A DNA stretch of 49,052 nt, taken from contig NZ_LDWR01000007.1 of assembly GCF_001039005.1 (NCBI RefSeq), positions 1-49,052 of the forward strand, in the 5' to 3' direction. The notes beneath the pieces are model-generated. The model saw nothing but the letters and a program-made list of their open reading frames with translations, searched no databases and was not told the DNA's origin. Position numbers and translations under genes: made by a program. Source of the stretch: Burkholderia cepacia. Lineage in GTDB: Bacteria; Pseudomonadota; Gammaproteobacteria; Burkholderiales; Burkholderiaceae. Shown in pieces: positions 29,612-38,577 of this stretch (positions are counted from its first letter, which is position 1; the number at the start of each line of letters is the position of its first letter).

Positions 29612-30895
29612 ATGTCCAACAATCAGATCCTCTTCGAACGCGCCCAGAAGACCATTCCCGGCGGCGTCAACTCGCCGGTGCGCGCATTCCGTTCGGTCGG
29701 CGGCACGCCGCGTTTCGTCGCGCGCGCGCAAGGCCCGTATTTCTGGGATGCCGACGGCAAGCAGTACATCGACTATATCGGCTCCTGGGGCCCGATGATC
29801 GTCGGCCACGTCCATCCGGAAGTGCTGTCGGCCGTGCAGAACGTGCTCGCCGACGGCTTCTCGTTCGGCGCGCCGACCGAAGCCGAGATCGAGATCGCCG
29901 AGGAAATCTGCAAGCTGGTGCCGTCGATCGAACAGGTGCGGATGGTGTCGAGCGGCACCGAGGCCACGATGAGCGCACTGCGTCTCGCACGCGGCTTCAC
30001 GGGCCGCAGCCGCATCGTCAAGTTCGAGGGCTGCTACCACGGCCACGCGGACAGTCTGCTCGTGAAGGCCGGCTCGGGCCTGCTGACGTTCGGCAACCCG
30101 ACGTCGGCCGGCGTGCCCGCCGACATCGCGAAACACACGACCGTCCTCGAATACAACAACGTCGCCGCGCTCGAGGAAGCGTTCGGCGCGTTCGGCGACG
30201 AGATCGCCGCGGTGATCGTCGAGCCCGTCGCGGGCAACATGAACCTCGTGCGCGGCACGCCCGAATTCCTGAACGCGCTGCGCGCGCTGTGCACGAAGCA
30301 CGGCGCCGTGCTGATCTTCGACGAAGTGATGTGCGGGTTCCGCGTCGCGCTCGGCGGCGCGCAGGCGTATTACGGGATCACGGCCGACCTCACCTGCCTC
30401 GGCAAGGTGATCGGCGGCGGGATGCCGGCCGCTGCGTTCGGCGGCCGCCGCGACATCATGGCCCACCTCGCGCCGCTCGGCGGCGTCTATCAGGCTGGCA
30501 CGCTGTCGGGCAACCCGATCGCGGTCGCCGCGGGGCTGAAGACGCTGCAGCTGATCCAGGCGCCGGGCTTCTACGACGCGCTCACCGCGCAGACGAAGCG
30601 TCTCGCCGACGGCCTCGCCGCGGAAGCGCGCGCCGCCGGCGTGCCGTTCGCGGCCGACTCGATCGGCGCGATGTTCGGCCTCTACTTCGCCGAACGCGTG
30701 CCGACCAGCTTCGCGGAAGTCACGAAGAGCGACACCGAGCGCTTCAACCGCTTCTTCCACCTGATGCTCGACGAGGGCGTGTACTTCGCGCCGTCCGCAT
30801 ACGAAGCCGGCTTCGTGTCGAGCACGCACGACGACGCGGTGATCGACGCGACGCTCGCGGCCGCGCGCCGCGCGTTCGCGGCACTCGCCGCCTGA
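29612..30895 (+). CDS. hemL: glutamate-1-semialdehyde 2,1-aminomutase
   Basis: 427 residues from ATG 29612 ([35 protein letters not shown]). The PLP lysine lies in [22 protein letters not shown] (about 265), and [20 protein letters not shown] is the cofactor-binding Asp region. The enzyme converts glutamate-1-semialdehyde to 5-aminolevulinate, the second dedicated step of C5-pathway haem synthesis. A TACAAT hexamer at 29534-29539 could be its -10. ribD begins 15 bases after its stop, so hemL, ribD and ribE may form one transcript. Confidence 0.97.
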   Translation: MSNNQILFERAQKTIPGGVNSPVRAFRSVGGTPRFVARAQGPYFWDADGKQYIDYIGSWGPMIVGHVHPEVLSAVQNVLADGFSFGAPTEAEIEIAEEICKLVPSIEQVRMVSSGTEATMSALRLARGFTGRSRIVKFEGCYHGHADSLLVKAGSGLLTFGNPTSAGVPADIAKHTTVLEYNNVAALEEAFGAFGDEIAAVIVEPVAGNMNLVRGTPEFLNALRALCTKHGAVLIFDEVMCGFRVALGGAQAYYGITADLTCLGKVIGGGMPAAAFGGRRDIMAHLAPLGGVYQAGTLSGNPIAVAAGLKTLQLIQAPGFYDALTAQTKRLADGLAAEARAAGVPFAADSIGAMFGLYFAERVPTSFAEVTKSDTERFNRFFHLMLDEGVYFAPSAYEAGFVSSTHDDAVIDATLAAARRAFAALAA

Positions 30896-30910
30896 CCCGG
30901 GTCCGCGCGC

Positions 30911-32032
30911 ATGTTCTCGGATATCGATTTCGCCCACATGCAGCGTGCGCTCGCGCTCGCCGCACGCGGCATGTATACGACGGCGCCGAACCCGCGCGTC
31001 GGCTGCGTGATCGTCAAGGACGGCGACGTGATCGGCGAAGGCTTCACGCAGCCGGCCGGCCAGGACCACGCGGAAGTGCAGGCGCTGAAGGACGCGCGCT
31101 CGCGCGGCCACGATGTTGCGGGCTCGACCGTCTACGTGACGCTCGAGCCGTGCAGCCATTTCGGCCGCACGCCGCCGTGCGCGAACGCGCTGATCGAAGC
31201 GCGCGTCGCGAAGGTCGTCGCGGCGATGGAAGACCCGAACCCGCAGGTGTCGGGGCGCGGCCTCGGCATGTTGCGCGACGCGGGCATCGACGTGCGCTGC
31301 GAACTGCTCGCGCATGAAGCCGGCGAGCTGAACATCGGCTTCGTGTCGCGGATGACGCGCGGTCGACCGTGGGTGCGGATGAAGACCGCCGCGTCGCTCG
31401 ACGGCCGCACCGCGCTGCCGTCCGGCGAAAGCCAGTGGATCACCGGCGAGGCCGCGCGCCTCGACGGGCACGCGTGGCGCGCGCGTGCCTGCGCGATCCT
31501 CACCGGCATCGGCACCGTGCGCGAGGACAACCCGCTCCTGACCGTGCGCGACATCGACACGCCGCGCCAGCCGCAGCGCGTGCTGGTCGACAGCCGCCTC
31601 GACCTGCCGCTCGACGCGCGGCTGCTCGAGGGCGCGCCGCTGCTGATCTTCTGCGGCCAGCTCGACGCCAGCGTCGAAGCGCGCGCGAACGTGCTGAAGG
31701 CGCGCGGCGCGGAAATCGTGCCGCTCGTGAATGCGCACGGCAAGGTCGACCTGCCCGCGATGCTGTCGACGCTCGGCGCACGCGGCGTCAACGAGTTGCA
31801 CGTCGAGGCCGGCCACAAGCTGAACGGGTCGCTGCTGCGCGAACAGTGCGTCGACGAATTGCTCGTCTATCTCGCGCCGAGCCTGCTGGGCGCCGACGCG
31901 GCCGGCATGTTCGACCTCGCCGCGCCGGCGAGTCTCGCCGCACGCACGCGACTGTCGTTTCACGGGATCGAACGGATCGGCGACGATCTGCGGATCCTGG
32001 CGCGCTTCGCGCCGCCCGACGCGTCTCATTGA
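30911..32032 (+). CDS. ribD: riboflavin biosynthesis bifunctional deaminase/reductase RibD
   Basis: 373 residues. The N-terminal deaminase (about 1-150) has the zinc motif HAEVQAL and PCSHFGRTPPC (about 75-90). The C-terminal reductase (about 150-365) contains PWVRMKTAASLDGRTALPSGESQWI and VDELLVYLAPSLLG. It deaminates the GTP cyclohydrolase II product and then reduces its ribosyl side chain with NADPH, two steps of riboflavin synthesis in the cytosol. It lies 15 bases after hemL and 14 bases before ribE. Confidence 0.97.
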   Translation: MFSDIDFAHMQRALALAARGMYTTAPNPRVGCVIVKDGDVIGEGFTQPAGQDHAEVQALKDARSRGHDVAGSTVYVTLEPCSHFGRTPPCANALIEARVAKVVAAMEDPNPQVSGRGLGMLRDAGIDVRCELLAHEAGELNIGFVSRMTRGRPWVRMKTAASLDGRTALPSGESQWITGEAARLDGHAWRARACAILTGIGTVREDNPLLTVRDIDTPRQPQRVLVDSRLDLPLDARLLEGAPLLIFCGQLDASVEARANVLKARGAEIVPLVNAHGKVDLPAMLSTLGARGVNELHVEAGHKLNGSLLREQCVDELLVYLAPSLLGADAAGMFDLAAPASLAARTRLSFHGIERIGDDLRILARFAPPDASH

Positions 32033-32046
32033 ACGGAATCGTCACG

Positions 32047-32676
32047 ATGTTCACCGGAATTGTCGCGGCTGTCGGCCGCATCGAATCGATCCAGCCACTC
32101 GGCACGTCGGCCGATGCCGGCGTGCGCCTGACCGTGCTGGCCGGTGAGCTCGACCTCGCCGATGTCGCGCTGGGCGACAGCATCGCGATCCAGGGCGCGT
32201 GCATGACGGTGATCGAAAAGACCGACGCCGCGTTCGACGTCGACGTATCGCGCGAAAGCCTGAACCGCACGGTCGGCCTCGCCGAACCCGGTGACGTGAA
32301 CCTCGAGAAGGCACTGCGCGCGCACGACCGCCTCGGCGGGCACATCGTGTCGGGCCACGTCGACGGCCTCGGCACCGTGTCGCGCTTCGCGCCGGTCGGC
32401 GAGTCGCACGAACTGCGGATCGTCGCGCCGCGCGAGCTCGGCCGCTATCTCGCGTACAAGGGGTCGATCACGGTCAACGGCGTGAGCCTGACCGTCAACA
32501 CGGTCGACGATCGCGCGGACGGCTGCGAATTCTCGATCAACCTGATTCCGCATACGGTCGAGGTCACGACGCTGCGCCACGTGAAGACCGGCGACAAGGT
32601 CAACCTCGAAGTCGACATGATTGCGCGGTATGTGGAGCGGATGCTGTCGACGTCGCAAGGCGCGCATCAGGACTGA
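32047..32676 (+). CDS. ribE: riboflavin synthase alpha subunit
   Basis: 209 residues from ATG 32047. The start MFTGIVAAVGRIESIQPLG is the invariant riboflavin synthase N-terminus. Two tandem lumazine-binding barrels are visible; GGHIVSGHVDGLGTVSRF (about 97-115) opens the second. SLTVNTVDD and FSINLIPHTVEVTTLRH are typical of it. The enzyme dismutates two 6,7-dimethyl-8-ribityllumazine molecules to riboflavin. ribH, which makes that substrate, is about 3.6 kb further on in the second rib block. The symbol ribC is also used for this gene. Confidence 0.97.
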   Translation: MFTGIVAAVGRIESIQPLGTSADAGVRLTVLAGELDLADVALGDSIAIQGACMTVIEKTDAAFDVDVSRESLNRTVGLAEPGDVNLEKALRAHDRLGGHIVSGHVDGLGTVSRFAPVGESHELRIVAPRELGRYLAYKGSITVNGVSLTVNTVDDRADGCEFSINLIPHTVEVTTLRHVKTGDKVNLEVDMIARYVERMLSTSQGAHQD

Positions 32677-32785
32677 TCGCGCCGGCGCTCGCCGAAACGG
32701 CGGTTAACGACCCAATGACCGGGCCCTGACTGCCGCCGCTTTCCTTCATCCTTCTTGCCGTCGCCCGCCGGCTTTCCGCAGGCGA

Positions 32786-33469
32786 TCAGGCGTCCGCACC
32801 CTCTTCCCCCGCGCGCGCCAGAATCGTCGCGAGCAACTGCCGGACATGCTCGCGCGCCGCACGCTCCGCGGCATCCGCGTCGCGCTTCGCGATCATGTCG
32901 AACACCTGCCGGTGTTCGGCGACATTCCCGCCCAGTCGCTCCCAGTCGTCCATCGGGCTCGCACCGCCGGCACACATCGTCTGCACCTGCGCATACAGCG
33001 CCCTGAGCGACGTCTCGATCGTCGTATTGCGCGCCGTCGCGAGCAGCCCGTGGTGGAAGTCGAGGTTGGCGATGCGGTACGCGTCGCCGTCGTGCGTCGC
33101 GACCGCGCGCGCCTGTCGCGACAGCGCTTCATCCAGCGCCGCGTGATCGTCGGGTGTCATGCGCTGCGCCGCCAGACGCGCGGCCATGCCTTCGAGCGCC
33201 TCGCGCGCCTCGAAGATGGCCACGATCCGCGCGCGGTCGAAGGCGATGACGAAGACACCCTGGCGCGGTACGACCTGCAGCAGCCCCTCGGCCTCCAGGC
33301 GCGACACTGCTGCCCATACGGGCGAGCGGCTGATGCCGAGATCGCGCGACAGCGCTTCGATGCTGATCTTCTCGCCCGCCGCGAAGCGCGCTTCGTCAAC
33401 CAGCATCTCCCTGATCGCCCCATAAGCGTCGCGCCCCAGTGTCGTGCGTTCGAGCATGGCGCGCGTCAT
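32786..33469 (-). CDS. GntR-family transcriptional regulator (FadR/FCD type)
   Basis: 227 residues from ATG 33469 (MTRAMLERTTLGRDAYGAIREML), with CGGAGGTCCG just upstream. The winged helix-turn-helix occupies about 12-75 (ISIEALSRDLGISRSPVWAAVSRLEAEGLLQVVPRQGVFV). The C-terminal FCD domain (about 85-215) has the metal/ligand-binding pattern with DLDFHHGLLATARN-like NLDFHHGLL, and the late NVAEHRQVFDMIAKRDADAAERAAREHV. These regulators sense small organic acids. Its start codon overlaps the stop of the methyltransferase gene as ATGA, so the two proteins are made from one message. Confidence 0.9.
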   Translation of the reverse strand: MTRAMLERTTLGRDAYGAIREMLVDEARFAAGEKISIEALSRDLGISRSPVWAAVSRLEAEGLLQVVPRQGVFVIAFDRARIVAIFEAREALEGMAARLAAQRMTPDDHAALDEALSRQARAVATHDGDAYRIANLDFHHGLLATARNTTIETSLRALYAQVQTMCAGGASPMDDWERLGGNVAEHRQVFDMIAKRDADAAERAAREHVRQLLATILARAGEEGADA

Positions 33470-34068
33470 GCGGACCTCCGGCGACGTGCGATGTGGAGCC
33501 CCTTGCCGACCGGCACGATCGTCGTGTCGAACTGCCGCGACGCATCGACCGCGGCGAGATAGCCGGCAATCTCGCCCGGATGGGACAGCGCGTTGTCCGC
33601 GACGAGCAGCGCGTCGGCCGTCAGCTTCGGTAGCAGATGCGCCAGTTGCCGCGGCGCGCTCACGCGGTCCGCATCGAAGAACACGCAATCGAACGGGCCG
33701 GTCACGGCCGCGCAGACCTGCGTCGCATCGCCTTCGATCACTTGCGCCCAATCCTGCAGCGACGCCGCGCGCAGGTTGGCCCTCGCCTGCTCGGCCTTGT
33801 CGGGCGAAAACTCGACCGTGACGAGCGGCTGCCCGTCCGTTTCGCGCAGCGCGTGCGCGAGCCAGATCGCGCTGTAACCGTTGGACGTGCCGATCTCGAG
33901 CACGCGCCGGCGCCGCGCGCCGGTGACGAGCAGGTACAGCAACTCGGCCGTCGGTGGCTCGAGGTTGAGCATCTTGAGGCTGCGGTCGTCCATCCGCGCA
34001 TCGTTGTCCTGGCCGAAGGACGCCAGTTGGGCCAGTACGGCCGACGCGCCGCTGTCGAGTTCGATCAT
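33466..34068 (-). CDS. O-methyltransferase-like SAM-dependent protein
   Basis: 200 residues from ATG 34068 (MIELDSGASAVLAQLASFGQDNDARMDD). The SAM-binding loop is VLEIGTSNGYSAIWLAHALRE (about 55-75), followed by VTVEFSPDKAEQARANL (acidic residue that binds the ribose) and FDCVFFDADR (motif with metal-binding Asp as in class I catechol-type O-methyltransferases). LLVADNALSHPGEIAGYL matches the 'DN' metal-ligand region. The methyl acceptor is unknown. It is the promoter-proximal gene of a two-gene unit with the GntR regulator. Confidence 0.85.
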   Translation of the reverse strand: MIELDSGASAVLAQLASFGQDNDARMDDRSLKMLNLEPPTAELLYLLVTGARRRRVLEIGTSNGYSAIWLAHALRETDGQPLVTVEFSPDKAEQARANLRAASLQDWAQVIEGDATQVCAAVTGPFDCVFFDADRVSAPRQLAHLLPKLTADALLVADNALSHPGEIAGYLAAVDASRQFDTTIVPVGKGLHIARRRRSA

Positions 34069-34336
34069 GCGGGTCTCCGTTGCTTCATATTTCGTGTTTC
34101 ATGATACGACGTTTTTCACTCCGACGCGCAACGCCGGCGAGGGCCGGCATCGTTCCGGCGCAAGCGGGACGAACCGTATCGCGCCCGCCTGCTGATCGGC
34201 GACCCGACACCTGGCCGAACGGCCAGCGACGCGCACGGGTCATGTCGTCGCGCTAAGATGCATCGACAGCGGATTCAACGCCGCAACGCACGGCGCGCCG
34301 CGCACCGATCGCCCTCATCCTCAAGGAGTCGTCCCC

Positions 34337-34855
34337 ATGTCCATCTCGATGTACCAGGCTTCGCTGCCCGTGCTGATCCGTGGCCTGACCAACCTGCAGC
34401 ACATCCTCGGCAAGGCGCAGGCGCACGCGGCCGAGAAGCAGATCGATCCGTCGGTATTCATCGGCGCCCGCCTCTACCCGGACATGCTGCCGCTCGTCCG
34501 CCAGGTCTACATCGCGACCGACACGGCCAAGGGCTGCGCCGCGCGGCTCGCCGGCGCCGAGATCCCGAGCTTCCCGGACGTCGAGCAGACCTTCGACGAA
34601 CTGCACGCGCGCATCCAGAAGACGATCGACTATCTGAAAGGCTTCGATGCCGCGCAGATCGACGGCAGCGAGGCCCGCCAGATCGTGCTGAAGATGCGCG
34701 TCGGCCCGATCGAGTTCACCGGGCAGTCGTACCTGCTGCACTTCGTGCTGCCCAATTTCTTCTTCCACGTGACGACCGCGTACGACATCCTGCGCCACAG
34801 CGGTGTCGAGCTCGGCAAGCTCGACTACCTCGGCGGGCGCAACGAGCACACATGA
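34337..34855 (+). CDS. DUF1993 family protein, 172 aa
   Basis: The product begins [31 protein letters not shown], preceded by CAAGGAGTCGTCCCC, a strong ribosome site. The body carries [32 protein letters not shown] and [45 protein letters not shown], the conserved features of DUF1993. This is a DinB-like four-helix family of unknown function, also found in fungi. There is no signal peptide or membrane segment. It is a single gene between the methyltransferase unit (divergent) and ribB. Confidence 0.88.
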   Translation: MSISMYQASLPVLIRGLTNLQHILGKAQAHAAEKQIDPSVFIGARLYPDMLPLVRQVYIATDTAKGCAARLAGAEIPSFPDVEQTFDELHARIQKTIDYLKGFDAAQIDGSEARQIVLKMRVGPIEFTGQSYLLHFVLPNFFFHVTTAYDILRHSGVELGKLDYLGGRNEHT

Positions 34856-35054
34856 CGCTGACGCGCGGCCGGGCAAAGCCCGGCCCGCAACCGTCCGCGC
34901 CCACGCGCAGGCAACCCGCTGCGGCCCGGCCGGGCCTGCCGCGCGGGCCGGCCGCAGCGCTTTCCGGAGCGCTTGCCTGCCGCGCGCGACCCGTGCCAGC
35001 CGAAACGCCGTCCGGCTGGCGTAAAATACGCACTTTCCTCTTTCTCGCCCCCTT

Positions 35055-36197
35055 ATGACGCTCGCCTCCACGCTCGACATCATCGCCGAGCTGAAAGCCG
35101 GCCGGATGGTGATCCTGGTCGACGAAGAAGACCGCGAAAACGAAGGCGACCTCGTGATCGCCGCCGAATTCGTCACGCCGGAAGCGATCAACTTCATGGC
35201 CCGGTACGGCCGCGGCCTGGTTTGTCTGACGTTGACGCAGGAACGCTGCAAGCAGTTGCACCTGCCGCTGATGACCTACCGCAACGGCACGCAATATGGC
35301 ACCGCGTTCACGGTCAGCATCGAAGCGGCCGAAGGCGTGACGACCGGCATTTCGGCCGCCGACCGCGCGCACACGATCGCCACGGCGGTCGCGCACGACG
35401 TGCGCCCCGAGCACATCGTGCAGCCGGGCCACGTGTTCCCGATCATGGCGCAGCCGGGCGGCGTGCTCGTGCGCGCGGGTCACACCGAAGCGGGCTGCGA
35501 CTTCACCGCGCTCGCCGGCCTCACGCCGGCCGCGGTGATCTGCGAGATCATCAAGGACGACGGCACGATGGCGCGCCTGCCCGACCTGATCGAATTCGCG
35601 AAGGAACACGACCTGAAGATCGGCACGATCGCCGACCTGATCCAGTACCGCAGCCGCACCGAATCGATCATCGAGCGGATCGCCGAGCGCACGATGCAGA
35701 CCGCGCACGGCACGTTCCGCGCGGTGCTGTACCGCGACCAGCCGAGCGGCTCGCCGCACATCGCGCTGGTACGCGGCACGCCGTCGCCCGACATCGATAC
35801 GCCCGTGCGCGTGCACGAGCCGCTGTCGGTGCTCGACCTGCTCGAAACGGGCGTGTCGACACACTCGTGGACGCTCGACGCCGCGATGCACGACATCGCG
35901 GAACGCGACCTCGGCGTGATCGTGCTGCTCAACTGCGGCGACACGAAGGAACACCTGATCGACGTCTTCAAGGCGTTCGACGAGGAAGAAAAGGCCGCAG
36001 CGCTCAAGCGCCGGCCGGTCGATTTCAAGACGTTCGGCATCGGCGCGCAGATCCTGCGCGATGTCGGCGTCGGCAAGATGCAGGTGCTGTCGAATCCGCG
36101 CAAGCTGGGCAGCATGTCCGGCTACGGCCTCGAAGTCACGGGCTTCATTCCGATGCCCGGCGGCGAAGCCAAGTCCTGCCCGGCGTCACACGCGTAA
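35055..36197 (+). CDS. ribB: 3,4-dihydroxy-2-butanone 4-phosphate synthase with degenerate GTP cyclohydrolase II domain
   Basis: 380 residues. Residues about 1-205 are an intact DHBP synthase: [18 protein letters not shown] (acidic metal-binding loop), [44 protein letters not shown]. It makes the four-carbon unit of riboflavin from ribulose-5-phosphate. Residues about 210-375 align with RibA, but the region that should hold the three zinc cysteines and GDxxxSLRCDC reads [21 protein letters not shown]: all cysteines are lost. This half is therefore unlikely to hydrolyse GTP and may be structural. A separate active RibA is expected elsewhere. A TAAAAT hexamer just upstream (about 35021) is a possible -10. 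ribH starts 53 bases downstream. Confidence 0.93.
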   Translation: MTLASTLDIIAELKAGRMVILVDEEDRENEGDLVIAAEFVTPEAINFMARYGRGLVCLTLTQERCKQLHLPLMTYRNGTQYGTAFTVSIEAAEGVTTGISAADRAHTIATAVAHDVRPEHIVQPGHVFPIMAQPGGVLVRAGHTEAGCDFTALAGLTPAAVICEIIKDDGTMARLPDLIEFAKEHDLKIGTIADLIQYRSRTESIIERIAERTMQTAHGTFRAVLYRDQPSGSPHIALVRGTPSPDIDTPVRVHEPLSVLDLLETGVSTHSWTLDAAMHDIAERDLGVIVLLNCGDTKEHLIDVFKAFDEEEKAAALKRRPVDFKTFGIGAQILRDVGVGKMQVLSNPRKLGSMSGYGLEVTGFIPMPGGEAKSCPASHA

Positions 36198-36250
36198 CCC
36201 GCCACGACGCTTTCGCCCTATAACCGCTCATCCACACCACGGACAAGATC

Positions 36251-36769
36251 ATGGAAATCGGACAATACCAACCGAATCTCGAAGGCGACGGCCTGCGTAT
36301 CGGCATCGTGCAATCGCGCTTCAACGAGCCCGTGTGCAACGGCCTCGCCGACGCGTGCGTAGAAGAACTGGAACGCCTCGGCGTCACCGGTGAAGATGTG
36401 CTGCTCGTGTCGGTTCCCGGCGCGCTGGAAATCCCGCTCGCGCTGCAGAAGCTCGCGGAAAGCGGCCAGTTCGACGCGCTGATCGCGCTTGGCGCGGTGA
36501 TCCGCGGCGAGACCTACCACTTCGAACTCGTGTCGAACGAAAGCGGCGCGGGCATCACCCGTATCGGCCTCGATTTCAACCTGCCGATCGCGAACGCGGT
36601 CCTGACGACCGAAAACGACGAGCAGGCCGTCGCGCGCATGACTGAAAAGGGTCGTGACGCCGCGCGCGTCGCTGTCGAGATGGCCAACCTGACGATGGCG
36701 CTCGACCAACTCGGCGACGACGACGAGGACGAAGAAGAAGACGAAGACGACGAAGAGGAGCGCGCATGA
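36251..36769 (+). CDS. ribH: 6,7-dimethyl-8-ribityllumazine synthase
   Basis: 172 residues. The fold and active-site motifs are intact: [15 protein letters not shown] (about 17-31), [20 protein letters not shown] (about 56-75), [16 protein letters not shown] (about 82-97) and [14 protein letters not shown] near the end. It condenses the RibD product with the RibB product to lumazine and forms 5- or 60-subunit shells. After the normal end there is an acidic tail of about 20 residues ([18 protein letters not shown]) not found in E. coli RibH (156 residues). Its stop overlaps the nusB start as ATGA. Confidence 0.97.
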   Translation: MEIGQYQPNLEGDGLRIGIVQSRFNEPVCNGLADACVEELERLGVTGEDVLLVSVPGALEIPLALQKLAESGQFDALIALGAVIRGETYHFELVSNESGAGITRIGLDFNLPIANAVLTTENDEQAVARMTEKGRDAARVAVEMANLTMALDQLGDDDEDEEEDEDDEEERA

Positions 36770-37203
36770 AGAAGAGCGCCCGCCGACAATCGCGCGAGCT
36801 GGCGACGCAGGGCCTGTACCAATGGCTGCTGTCGAACGCGGCCCCCGGCGAGATCGACGCGCAGCTGCGCGGCGCACTCGGTTACGACAAGGCTGACAAG
36901 GAGCTGCTCGAAGCAATCCTGCACGGCGTGATCCGCGAGCAAGCATCGCTCGTCGAAGCGCTGACGCCGTCGCTGGACCGTCCGATCGAACAGCTGTCGC
37001 CGGTCGAACGCGCCGTGCTGCTGATCGCGACGTTCGAGCTCACGCACCACGTCGAAACGCCGTATCGCGTGATCATCAACGAAGCTGTCGAACTCGCGAA
37101 GACGTTCGGCGGCTCCGATGGCTACAAATATGTAAACGGCGTGCTCGACAAGCTCGCCGCGAAGCTGCGCCCGGCGGAAACGCAGGCGCGCCGCAACGGC
37201 TGA
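36766..37203 (+). CDS. nusB: transcription antitermination factor NusB
   Basis: 145 residues ([34 protein letters not shown]). The all-helical NusB fold is recognisable by the Arg-rich first helix, which binds boxA RNA with NusE (S10), and by [16 protein letters not shown] and [36 protein letters not shown]. It promotes antitermination of rRNA operons. It overlaps ribH by 4 bases, as is common in proteobacteria, and ends at a strong terminator. Confidence 0.97.
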   Translation: MKKSARRQSRELATQGLYQWLLSNAAPGEIDAQLRGALGYDKADKELLEAILHGVIREQASLVEALTPSLDRPIEQLSPVERAVLLIATFELTHHVETPYRVIINEAVELAKTFGGSDGYKYVNGVLDKLAAKLRPAETQARRNG

Positions 37204-37215
37204 CACCGTTAGTCC

Positions 37216-37239
37216 ACGGGCGCGCAAGCGCCCGTTTTT
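37216..37239 (+). terminator. intrinsic terminator of ribB-ribH-nusB
   Basis: ACGGGCGC / GCGCCCGT stem with a GCAA tetraloop followed by TTTT, 12 bases past the nusB stop. Confidence 0.9.
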
Positions 37240-37267
37240 CATTCTCCCTCCCCGCCCCGCCCGACCG

Positions 37268-38464
37268 ATGAATACCACCGCCGATTCGCTCGTCACGCTC
37301 GCCGCACGCGTCGACGCGATCCAGCCCTTCTACGTGATGGAACTGATGAAGGAGGCACAGCGGCTCGAGTCCTCCGGGCGCGACGTTATCCACATGGGCA
37401 TCGGCGAGCCGGATTTCACCGCGCCGGAGCCTGTCGTCGAAGCTGCCGCCGCCGCACTGCGCCGCGGCGTCACGCAATACACGAGCGCGCTCGGCATTGC
37501 GCCGCTGCGCGAGGCGATCGCCGCGCACTATCTGCGTGCATACGGCCTCACGATCAGCCCCGAACGGATCGTCGTGACAGCCGGCGCGTCGGCTGCACTG
37601 CTGCTCGCGTGCCTCGCGCTCGTGGGCCGCGACGACGAGGTGCTGATGCCCGACCCGTCGTATCCGTGCAACCGGCACTTCGTCGCCGCGGCCGAAGGCC
37701 GCGCGGTGCTCGTGCCGAGCGGCCCGGACGCGCGCTTCCAGCTCACCGAGGACGACGTTCGCACACGTTGGGGCGAGCGCACGCGCGGCGTGCTGCTCGC
37801 GTCGCCGTCGAACCCGACCGGCACGTCGCTCGAACCGGACGAACTGAAGCGGATCGTCGAAGCCGTGCGCGCACGCGGCGGCTTCACGATCGTCGACGAA
37901 ATCTACCAGGGGCTCAGCTACGACGCGGCGCCCGTGTCGGCGCTGTCGTTCGGCGACGACGTCATCACGGTGAACAGCTTCTCGAAGTATTTCAGCATGA
38001 CGGGCTGGCGGCTCGGCTGGCTCGTCGTGCCGCCCGCGCTGGTCGGCACGTTCGAGAAGCTGTCGCAGAACCTGTTCATCTGCCCGTCCGCACTCGCGCA
38101 GCACGCGGCACTCGCGTGCTTCGAGCCGGCCGCGCTCCACATCTACGAAGCACGCCGGCTCGAATTCAAGCGCCGGCGCGACTTCATCGCGCCGGCGCTC
38201 GAACGGCTCGGCTTCACGGTGCCCGTGATGCCGGACGGTGCGTTCTACGTGTATGCGCATTGCGGCGCTGTCGCCCACCCGGCGGCCGGCGACAGCGCCG
38301 CGCTCACGCAGGCGATGCTGCACGACGCGGGTGTCGTGCTGGTGCCCGGCATGGACTTCGGTGTCCATGCGCCGCACGACTATATCCGCCTGTCCTATGC
38401 GACGGCCTACTCGCGGCTCGAAGAGGCGGTCGAACGGCTCGCGACGCTGTTCGGGCAGCGCTGA
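37268..38464 (+). CDS. PLP-dependent class I/II aminotransferase
   Basis: 398 residues. The fold-type I landmarks are present: IHMGIGEPDFTAPEPVVEAA near the N-terminus, TAGASAALLLACLAL (PLP phosphate loop), LASPSNPTGTSLEPDEL, FTIVDEIYQGLSY (Asp binding the pyridine nitrogen) and VNSFSKYFSMTGWRLGWLV with the PLP lysine (about 242). The last Arg that binds substrate carboxylate lies in YIRLSYA. Substrate is not evident; aspartate/tyrosine-type or alanine-type activity are both possible. It starts 28 bases after the terminator of nusB, so it has its own transcription or reads through. Confidence 0.92.
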   Translation: MNTTADSLVTLAARVDAIQPFYVMELMKEAQRLESSGRDVIHMGIGEPDFTAPEPVVEAAAAALRRGVTQYTSALGIAPLREAIAAHYLRAYGLTISPERIVVTAGASAALLLACLALVGRDDEVLMPDPSYPCNRHFVAAAEGRAVLVPSGPDARFQLTEDDVRTRWGERTRGVLLASPSNPTGTSLEPDELKRIVEAVRARGGFTIVDEIYQGLSYDAAPVSALSFGDDVITVNSFSKYFSMTGWRLGWLVVPPALVGTFEKLSQNLFICPSALAQHAALACFEPAALHIYEARRLEFKRRRDFIAPALERLGFTVPVMPDGAFYVYAHCGAVAHPAAGDSAALTQAMLHDAGVVLVPGMDFGVHAPHDYIRLSYATAYSRLEEAVERLATLFGQR

Positions 38465-38510
38465 CGCCGCGGCCGGCAGCACACCAGCCGTTTCCCGCAT
38501 CGCAAAAAAG

Positions 38511-38539
38511 AAAAGGCACCCGATCTCGGGTGCCTTTTT
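38511..38539. terminator. bidirectional terminator, aminotransferase and lytic transglycosylase
   Basis: GGCACCCG / CGGGTGCC stem with an ATCT loop, flanked by AAAA on the left and TTTTT on the right. It sits between convergent stops at 38464 and 38578. Confidence 0.9.
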
Positions 38540-38577
38540 CATTTCATGCCGGCCGGAACCGCGCGGGACGCAAGATG

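Noticed and set aside
29219..32029. Long open frame (936 codons) antisense to hemL and ribD
   Set aside because: Same cause; the sense genes are fully explained and the antisense product has no recognisable motif or ribosome site.
34856..35054. FMN (RFN) riboswitch upstream of ribB
   Set aside because: No AGGGCGGGGUGNAAUUCCC-like core or matching partner; the region holds only a G/C-rich hairpin (GGCCGGGC/GCCCGGCC at about 34867-34885) and a possible -10.
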